Source: Isoperla grammatica (lineage: Eukaryota > Arthropoda > Insecta > Plecoptera > Perlodidae). From it: a DNA stretch of 64,000 nucleotides. Below the pieces are notes generated by a model, which saw nothing but the letters and a program-made list of their open reading frames with translations, was not told where the DNA came from and made no database searches. Each line of letters starts with the position of its first letter. Positions within the stretch are counted from its first letter, which is position 1. The DNA lies in assembly GCA_945910005.1 (NCBI GenBank), contig OX246746.1, forward strand, positions 35,119,638-35,183,637, in the 5' to 3' direction. A program made the position numbers and the translations under genes. Positions 56,889 to 64,000 of the stretch are shown here, in pieces.

Positions 56889-58463
56889 ATGAATCCGCTA
56901 AGAAGGTGAACTTGATTTCTCCGAGTATTTAATCTTATATCTTATCTAATAGTTTATAATTTATTTGATCCTGCCATACTATCCTCTTTATTGTTTATTT
57001 AACGACCTTTGGCGTTGACAAACTGCTAGCCTAGGCGTAGGGTAGGTCCTTAGCACATGGGTTTAAACCCAATGATATGGCGCGGCCCAGGCCTGACTTC
57101 CCATGTGCGCTGAAGAAAGCAAGTGATGTGCGTGTATTGATTTGTTAGTTTTCAGCTCTGTAGAACCAAGACTAACCTAACCTTGATAGCCTACCTACAC
57201 AATTTTTAAACAAACGTAGGCCTAGGCCTAACCTAGCCGGTTTATTTTCAGTAGACATTAGTCTAGGCCTAGGCTCACTCTTGGCCAACCAAGACACATG
57301 TAAACTGTAGGCCTAGGGGTCTAGCTGCATTGTACGCCTATAAGTTTAGGGGCTAGGCCTAGGTCTAGTGAGAGGAATGTCTAATAAGATAGGCCTAGGC
57401 CTACCTACTGAACCCAGGGTCTCTCGACCTGCATATTATAGGCCTAGGCCTATACTTTAGGTGTGAAATCTTGTTTATGGATATCCTAGACCTAGTTATG
57501 ATGGAGTCTTGGGAGTCAGATCAAACCCAATGGTTAGATGGTCATAAAATATTCTAGGCATTTGTGCCCTAGGCTTAGCTAGGCTAGACTTCTTTCTAAG
57601 GAATTGAAAAATACAGCATTCAGCCTACAGAAGTTAGGCATACAGTCATTAAGATTCTACTAAGCTCAGGCTTACCAGTTGTCAAGAGTAGCCTCGAGCC
57701 CTCCATACAAGCACAGGCTTTGCATAGGCCTAGGTAAGGACACTCAGTTCGTGCAACTTCATCATGCATTTGCACCCCCCTTGGATAATTCACTTCCCAA
57801 CTCAATGCATTGGTGCGACCTCGCACTGCGATCTGAAGCCAGTGCACTGTATAGTGCAACACTTTTCAACTTGCGCACTCCCAGTTGAATACGAATAGGC
57901 GCACTGAGTGCACACGGCCATTCCCAATCAAATGAGAATCGAGTGCAGCCAATCGAATACGCAAATACTGAGCTGTGAACCTTTGCCATGCACTTCTTGC
58001 GCATCAGACGTGCAAATTATCCAAAGTAGGTAATCAAGGTGCTTGCAGGGATAATGGCACATAAGTTGAGCTTGGTAATGTAATAATGTGACAGCTTTGA
58101 TGACAATAATGTGATGATGATTATTTCCAGAAATATTAGTAGGGGGCAAACCTCGACAATTGGCTGTCTCAACTTTGGTGGGGGGGTCGGAAGAGGAAGG
58201 GGGAGAGGAAGGCTTGCCTGCCCTCCTTGACTTCTTTATGTGATTTTTTTAAATTTAGTTTTGGAGCCACTTCACTTAGGCCTATAGAAGTTTTTTAATT
58301 TGTTGTCAAACCAAAATTGCTTATTTTTCCTACAGCTTGTAAGCCATGTAGTGTAAAAGCAGATAGTGATATTTCCTTTCTTTTCAGAGTTCCAGCCTTA
58401 AGAGCCTTAGATGGGGAACCCAGGCCCATTGATCGAGTTAGACAAACTGGACAGTTGAACCTG
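56889..58463 (+). CDS. Divergent gene, first two coding exons; possible leucine-rich-repeat protein (partial)
   Basis: Exon 1 codes 56889-56905 (ATG AAT CCG CTA AGA AG), followed by the donor AAG|GTGAAC. Exon 2 is 58388-58463, after CCTTTCTTTTCAG and before CTG|GTAAGG. The phases fit: AG plus A gives Arg, and the other two frames of exon 2 contain stops. The joined start is MNPLRRVPALRALDGEPRPI, then DRVRQTGQLNL. The R-x-T-G-Q-L-N-L stretch resembles the entry to the first repeat of leucine-rich-repeat proteins (compare RKSGQLNLSG in LRRC40), which is only a hint. The next exon would begin in phase 0; I found none in the window, so the rest lies beyond the right edge. Confidence 0.5.
57210..57450. 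repeat. TAGGCCTA-rich block in intron 1 of the divergent gene
   Basis: Repeated AGGCCTAGGCCTA phrases at 57219-57232, 57265-57272, 57308-57315, 57354-57362, 57392-57403 and 57441-57450. Together with 55690-56160 they bracket the divergent promoter. Confidence 0.8.
57450..58380. other. Intron 1 of the divergent gene; no feature seen
   Basis: Open frames at 57620-58149 on the minus strand have no motif. G-rich patch at 58175-58215. Confidence 0.4.
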
Positions 58464-58967
58464 GTAAGGTAGTAGCATTAGGGCTTAATTTATAACAACC
58501 CTGCTTGTTATTTGTTTGGTATTGTCCAGTTAAACCGTAGTTACAGAAGAGCAACACCTGCATTGTGCAATTTGTGACAATAAAAATCCAATAAGTTTCC
58601 TGAACTCTGTGGAGTAGGCTATTACACATTATTATTTAATCTTCTTTTCATATGCTTGCATTTTTGGCTTATTAAAAGATTCTGCATTTTCTAGTTTTTC
58701 AAATTAGAGATAGGCCTAGTTGAAGTTGAAAAGATAGCCACGAAATCAATAAAAGAAGTTCACTGAATGCTGATCGAGTAGTAAACCTACTTTTTGTTAC
58801 CGACTACCTTAAAAATTAAAAGACGCATTGCCCACTCTAGTAACCAAATTTAGCTAGTTTTCTTTGTATTTTCGGTTTTAATTCCAAATTCTTGATTTTT
58901 GTGAAAAAACGCCATTTTTTTGGTGATAAAATGAAATTATTAATGCAATTTGTCCATGTAGGCCTAC

Positions 58968-59103
58968 CGTAATATGATATTTGAATACATATCAGGATGA
59001 ATATCCAGATGCTTTATTTCTAGACAGCCACCAACACTAACTGTTGCCTAACAACCAAACAACAAAACCACTACTTGGTTGACACCATAAAGACATGTTC
59101 ACA
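58968..59103 (-). mobile_element. LTR copy (3' position) of a minus-strand Gypsy element
   Basis: About 135 bp very similar to 63447-63584, both sharing GTAATATGATATTTGAATA, ATGCTTTATTTCTAGACAG and AAAGACATGTTCACAC. On the minus strand it starts TGTGAACATG and is preceded by a purine tract (AAAAAAAAG), as expected for a 3' LTR. No target duplication recognised. Confidence 0.65.
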
Positions 59104-59179
59104 CTTTTTTTTAAGTAAAATGAAAACAAACACTTTTAATATTTAGCAATTTGGAGCAACTAAAGGTTTAGTCTGTTTG

Positions 59180-59640
59180 GGTGGATGGAAAATCAAATTG
59201 CTGTGCAGGAGATATACATAATGTGTTTGCCCCAAGTATTCAAATACATTTCCGTTTCCCCTCATTTCAGTATCTTCTCCTAGCTCCCCACCTTCAACCT
59301 CCGATTCACTGTCAGAGAGCTGTCGACCGGGCTTGTTTCGGTCTCTCTCGCCGTAGAACGCTCACGGACTGCACATCGACGAGTCTGCGTGTCTCCACAC
59401 TTTTCGTGTTTCGTTGCCCTCGTATTCGAGACGAGGCAATAGTGTTTACTTCGCCATTTTCACAGTGTTTTTTTTTTATTTGTATTTCTTCACGTTACTC
59501 TACTTATTCGAGCTACCGGAAACTAAGCAAGGTAAGACAGTGAAATCGGTCCTTTCCTCACCTCCTGTCTTGACTAGTCCTTTTCCCCCTCATTCCCCCT
59601 CTTTTTTCTTGCCTCGTTCGCAACATAATGAACAGCAGAA
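59180..59640 (+). other. Unassigned, possibly LTR or leader of the plus-strand Gypsy piece
   Basis: Pyrimidine-rich, long plus-strand open frames without motifs. It lies directly upstream of plus-strand pol sequence, so an LTR/leader origin is plausible but unproven. Confidence 0.3.
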
Positions 59641-60330
59641 CAGTCACCAGGAACCTCTTGGGACAGCCTGCTATACAAGTGTTGGGATGCGGTCGTGGAT
59701 CAATACCATTTCCGTTGACAATACAAATCAATACTGTGAGTCTGAATGCTTCGAGGGCCTAGGTAAAGTTGATGGTGAATACCACATTATGTTGAGGCGG
59801 ATGCTAAACCATATTCTGTCACACTGACTCGGAGAATTCCGATACCATTGCATAAGCAGGTAAAGAAGGAGCTGGATAGGATGGTGAAGGCGGGGTTATA
59901 TCTCTCTTTGAGGAACCAACCCATAGTGTGCCAAAATGGTTGACCTGAATAAAAAGGTTTTGCGTGAAAGGTACCAGCTGCCAACTGTCTAAGAGTCCTT
60001 GGACAAGTTAGAGGGGCCAGTTATCTTCTCAAAGTTAGATGCCAACTCGGGGTGTTGGCAAATCCCTCTTCCCAAAGAATCGGCAAAGTTGACAACTTTT
60101 ATCACAACCCTTCGGAATGTTTTTCTTCAATCGTTTACCTTTCGGCATATCCAGTGCCCTGAAACACTTTTCCAGGAAAATTATGCTGATACTTAAGGGA
60201 TGTGAAGCTGTGGTTTTCCAGATGGATGATATATTAGTCTATGGGTCAGTGCAAGAAGAGCATGATACTCGACTGGCAAAAGTTCACAGTAAACTAAAAC
60301 AAGCTGGGTTTAGACCGTCGTGAAACAGGT
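59640..60330 (+). pseudogene. Gypsy pol fragment (protease/reverse transcriptase), plus strand
   Basis: Frames shift, but the order is typical: FEGLGKVDGEYHIMLR, a decayed PIPLHKQVKEELDRMVKAG-like stretch, CAKMV, VLRERYQLPTV, LDKLEGPVIFSKLDANSGCW, FFNRLPFGISSA, and QMDDILVYGSVQEEHDTRLA carrying the catalytic MDD (the family's Y/F-x-D-D). Stops and shifts make it non-functional. It points opposite to the LTR and gag pieces around it. Confidence 0.85.
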
Positions 60331-60602
60331 TAGTTTTGCCCTACTGATGACACGTTGTTGCAACAGTAATCCTGCACAGTATGACAGGAACCGAAGGTTC
60401 GGACATTTGGTTCATGCACTCGGTTGAGCAGCCGTTGGTCGGAGGCTATCATCCGTGGGATTAGGCCTGTGTCTGAACGCCTCTAAGGCCCTATCCCTTC
60501 TTTAAACATTATTACGGTGGAAAACGTAGCAAGAATGTCTTTAAAGGAGTCTCATTAGTCGAAAGACTCTAGATAATATCTGTAGGCCTACTTTAGCAAT
60601 AA

Positions 60603-61280
60603 AGGTACGTTTCCACTAGGGGGATAAATCCGCGGGACTTTTACCTCGGGGGATTAAGTCCCCCGAACATTTGCGTTTCCACTTGTAGGCAGACAATTTA
60701 CAGCAACAGTTTCACGTTTGTCTTCGAAGATAGAGGTTGATACTGAGGCGTTGACTTCATTGGGTATAAGTGCATCATATATATGTTTTAATTAACGACT
60801 CGCTTCAAGAAAAACAAAGAAAACGTCCAAGATGGTGGATAAGAACATTTATGAGAAAGCGAGATTCTCATGGTGCATTTGGTTATGATGATGGAAGACA
60901 GAGCTGGGTTTAAAAATGTCTCGTACGACTCTAGCTGATTTTGAAAACTTGTTGAATATGGTGGGTACGTTAATTGTTTTAAACAGGACACCAAATTCAG
61001 AGATGCTATTTCACCCGCTGACAAATTAGCCGTCACGCTACGTTATTTGGCCGTGGTATGTCATTCAGAGGTGGGGATGAATAAGTTTGCGCATGCGCAG
61101 TAAGAAATATCCCTCGGACATCCAAATATCTTTCACTTGCCACGAATCGCGGGGGACACGGGGGATAATATCTCGGCACACGGTTCGGGGAGAAAAATGT
61201 GACTGGGGAGTTTAAAATATCCGCCGGATTTTATCGGGGATGAAGTCCCAAGGATTTATCCCCCTAGTGGAAACACACCT
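60603..61280 (+). mobile_element. PIF/Harbinger-derived element with transposase relic
   Basis: Ends are AGGTACGTTTCCACTAGGGG and CCCCTAGTGGAAACACACCT, flanked by TAA at 60600-60602 and 61281-61283. The plus strand around 60900-61050 reads FKNVSRTTLADFENLLNMVG, then (frame change) KFRDAISPADKLAVTLRYLA. This matches the region upstream of the catalytic domain in Harbinger transposases. The rest of the transposase is deleted. Confidence 0.85.
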
Positions 61281-61679
61281 TAAGAGAATCCATGAAATAC
61301 GTGACATGCGATTGGCGTCGGGGCAGAGATGCACCCTGCTGAGATGCTTTTGCCAATTCGAGCCCACAAAGTGCCTTTGTTTAAGGTAAGTTGCGTGCGT
61401 GCATTAAATGCCGACCGCAGGGGGAATTCTCCCTAGGAAGCGCCATCGCTCTCGTCAAAGGTTGGCCAACAGGGGTGACAGTTAGTTTAAATAAAATAAA
61501 TTCACATTTAGAGTCTAGGCCTATTCACTCAGTAACAAGACTGGTATTCAGTGGGAGACTTTAATTTAAAGCAACTAAACCAACCCTGTAGGCTCCAAAC
61601 ACCATGACAAGTGAGCAGTAACCAATCAAAGATCGATATGTCAAAAATGAAACATATGACGTCGATACTTAGAACCGTC

Positions 61680-61830
61680 TGTAGACGATTTGTGTACCGG
61701 GCGGGGTGTTGACACGGTAGAGCATTTACTACGATGTGATCTGTTAAGACTTAGCCCTACAGCCTTTGGTGATTCGTCACCTCGCCTAAAAATTCTACTC
61801 CCCAATCAGAGCCTTCCTCAACGTGTGCAT
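61680..61830 (+). pseudogene. Possible LINE ORF2 C-terminal fragment, plus strand
   Basis: Reads CTGRGVDTVEHLLRCDLLRL, resembling the C-x-C...ETxEHLLxxC motif at the end of many LINE ORF2 proteins. Short and degenerate. Confidence 0.4.
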
Positions 61831-61939
61831 TATTCTTTTCATTTCTTAGCTGTATAACCACATACAAGATTGTATATACATTGTCAAGATGGGTTAAGTA
61901 TTACATCGTAAGCTCCTAGAAGTCATTGTATGGCTCATA

Positions 61940-62525
61940 GCTTGGTTCCTTGACCGGTGAACTCGGCTACATCATAATATTGCTCCATTTTCAGAAACAT
62001 GGTTATTTTGCGTTTGAATGTTCGTGTATCTGGGGAGTCTTTGATCTCGTCTGGAAGCTTGTTGTAGAGTCTACGACCTGACTGTAGAATCCCATGATAA
62101 GCCAAGCTCAGCTTGCAGTATTTGTGCTGTAATTCGGAGTATCCTCGAGTGTTGTATTGGTGGCTAGCTGCTTGGAACAGGTGAGGTTTTCCCTGGTGAA
62201 CATGCACACTTGTCGGATGTATAAGCACGGCAACGGCAGTATATTTAGGTCCTTGAAGTTGAGTCTGCAAGATGTCCTTCTACACATGCCGACCATGTAG
62301 CGGATTACTCTCTTCCGAGCAACAAATACCCGCTTGGCCGAGGACGAGCTACCCCAAAACACTATATCATATTGTAGAATGGATTGAACTAGTGCAAAAT
62401 AAACTGTTTTGACTGGAGAAATGTTGCATTGCCTTACTACAGTTTTTATTGCAAAGCCAACTCTGGCCAGTTTCCCAACAAGGTCTTCTATGTGGGGTAT
62501 CCATTTGAGTTGATGGTCTGCTTGT
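61940..62525 (-). pseudogene. LINE ORF2 C-terminal fragment
   Basis: Minus strand reads HIEDLVGKLARVGFAIKTVV, VYFALVQSILQYDIVFWGSS, then FVARKRVIRYMVGMCRRTSC, NILPLPCLYIRQVCMF and, after a frame change, LYNKLPDEIKDSPDTRTFKR ending near AEFTGQGTKL. This is the post-RT domain of a non-LTR element. One frameshift at about 62200. It interrupts the Gypsy internal region. Confidence 0.85.
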
Positions 62526-62549
62526 TATTGTTATAACCTACTGCCTCCC

Positions 62550-63440
62550 AATTACCCTTGTTATTACATTTTCGGCAAACCAATGTCGCGCTAGACACTT
62601 GTCCACAGCTTGAGATTCCTTTCCTCACCGGGAACAACTTTTATGTGGATTAGACCTGGATTTTTCAGAGTGGCTGGTTCCTTTTGATGGTCTATTCCTG
62701 GCTAGCTTCCCATTATGTTTATGATTATAATTCTTTACAGCATCCACATTTTCATTTTTATCTGGAACTGTTTCTTGTCTTACCACCTCTTGCTGTTTTT
62801 TTTTTACATTTTCACTGGCCCTTACCTTGGCAACTGCCTTCTCCAATGTAAGCTAAGGGTCCAGTTGTAGGATCTCGGATCTAGCTTATTATTAATTCTT
62901 CAGCAATTTGCCCTTATTGCTTGGCCAGTCGATGGAGATCTGTTACATAGCTTTTAATACTCTCCCCTTCCTGTTGCCGACATTATTGAAACGCGGCCGC
63001 TCACAAATAACATTTCGCCTATCTACACAGTAATTTTCGAATCTGTCAACAACTGCAGCGTATGAATTTTGTTAAGCCAGTGAGGCCTACCCTGGCTTAA
63101 ATGTCTACCGCTTCGTCCCCCATGGTATATATTAATGCCTGGTTCACCTCACTCTTGAGTGTGGAGCCCTGACGTTTTCATAAACCTTTCGAAGTGCCTA
63201 AAACCAAATAGTCCAATAGTCCAAATAGTCCAGTAGTTAATAGTCCACGCTTCAGGAGACTGGAAATACAACATGGAACAAGGCCTTAGGGTTAGCCTGA
63301 CCTAAGCCTAGGCCGACTCCTACCTCGTCCCTTCCGTTTCCTGTGGCTGGCATAGAGTAAAGAAAAGTTTTCTACTTACAGTAGACTGGCTGGTGACCGT
63401 AAATGTGTTTGTGTGTTCCGCGACACACACAATCACCTGG
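62550..63440 (-). pseudogene. Gypsy gag remnant and leader, minus strand
   Basis: Between about 63070 and 62920 the minus strand reads FENYCVDRRNVICERPRFNN, then shifted GESIKSYVTDLHRLAKQ-like sequence, the core of Gypsy gag. At 62640-62570 a broken knuckle reads CSR*GKESQAVDKCLARHWF. A lysine-rich stretch (62846-62625) links them. Several stops and shifts. Confidence 0.75.
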
Positions 63441-63585
63441 CACCATGTAATATGATATTTGAATAAATATCAGGAAGAATCTCAAGATGCTTTATTTCTA
63501 GACAGTCACCAACACTAACTGCTGTCTAACAACCAAACTTCAAAAACACCGCTTGGTTGACACCATAAAGACATGTTCACACATA
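63430..63585 (-). mobile_element. LTR copy (5' position) and primer site of the minus-strand Gypsy element
   Basis: LTR 63447-63584; on the minus strand TGTGAACATG...CATATTACA. It is immediately followed by TGGTGCCAGGTG (63445-63434), suitable as a primer-binding site. Pairs with 58968-59103. Confidence 0.7.
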
Positions 63586-63589
63586 TTAC

Positions 63590-64000
63590 AGTCCTGATCT
63601 CTACTAAGGTATTTTCCACTACAAGAAACGTAGCGGACCTCAACCGCATTCAAAGACCGAGAGTTGACATGTTATTAGCCTCGTCTTTGTGGACACGCCA
63701 ATCACTGATGCATCGACTGTCACAACACAACCAATTTGTCTCAGCAACTTGGGTTCAGTTCGCTGCTGTATTTACGACAGACAGGAGCTACCGTGCGATA
63801 CGGGTTGTGTACGCTTTTGGTTACCTTGTTGTGTTCTGTGTAATGCTGTATTTTTATAATAATCTGTAAATTACTCATATAAGCCTACCCATAGTTATAT
63901 ATTATTGTTATCGTATAGCCATTAGTGATACGTGCTCAATAATCGTGGTGTTGACCTGTTGCGCACAACACTGCAAGTACTAGCAAAACATGGCATTATT
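63590..64000. other. Right edge; no feature seen
   Basis: A 98-codon plus-strand frame (63573-63869) begins inside the LTR and has no recognisable motif. Nothing else supported. Confidence 0.4.

Noticed and set aside
1..64000. CRISPR arrays, operons, riboswitches or bacterial features
   Set aside because: The genome is animal nuclear DNA; repeats are transposons and microsatellites, and no regularly spaced array was seen.

Overview
The window is animal nuclear DNA: AT-rich, GT-AG introns, no operons, and a very heavy load of DNA transposons. It is almost wholly occupied by one minus-strand host gene, a mitochondrial folate/FAD-type carrier of the SLC25A32 family. Its coding exons run from 56374 down to 3973, about 52 kb. 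The encoded protein looks most like arthropod members of the family as I remember them, so an arthropod, perhaps a crustacean, is my best guess. That is inference; no species is identified.

Host gene layout (minus strand). Exon 1 is 56374-56215, exon 2 45295-45142, exon 3 41647-41389, exon 4 35198-35085 and exon 5 20991-20737, with exon 6 at 4129-3973. All junctions are GT-AG and in phase. Exon 5 can be used in two ways. Read through, it ends the protein at its own stop (313 aa). Spliced at an internal donor after 20846, it joins exon 6, which encodes a homologous but different C-terminus (329 aa). Both versions keep the three mitochondrial-carrier repeats. A divergent plus-strand gene appears to start 515 bp upstream, with its start codon at 56889 and a second exon at 58388-58463. 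It can be read in phase and may encode a leucine-rich-repeat protein, but only its first 31 residues are visible.

Introns and flanks. At least a dozen hAT-type elements have terminal inverted repeats and usually perfect 8-bp target duplications. One of them, 28658-32713, is structurally complete and encodes a three-exon transposase of 687 aa. The others are short non-autonomous elements, several nested in one another. There are also piggyBac-like elements with TTAA ends, PIF/Harbinger-like MITEs with 3-bp duplications, a pogo-like element, long foldback elements, a tRNA-derived SINE, LINE pieces, BEL/Pao pol at the left edge, and Gypsy gag, pol and LTR pieces at 2.1-3.5 kb and 59-63.6 kb. A short palindrome, TAGGCCTA, is scattered throughout and dense near the promoter. 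The two arms of an old inverted repeat at 49.3-50.2 kb differ by repeated gains or losses of this motif, which suggests it spreads as a micro-insertion.
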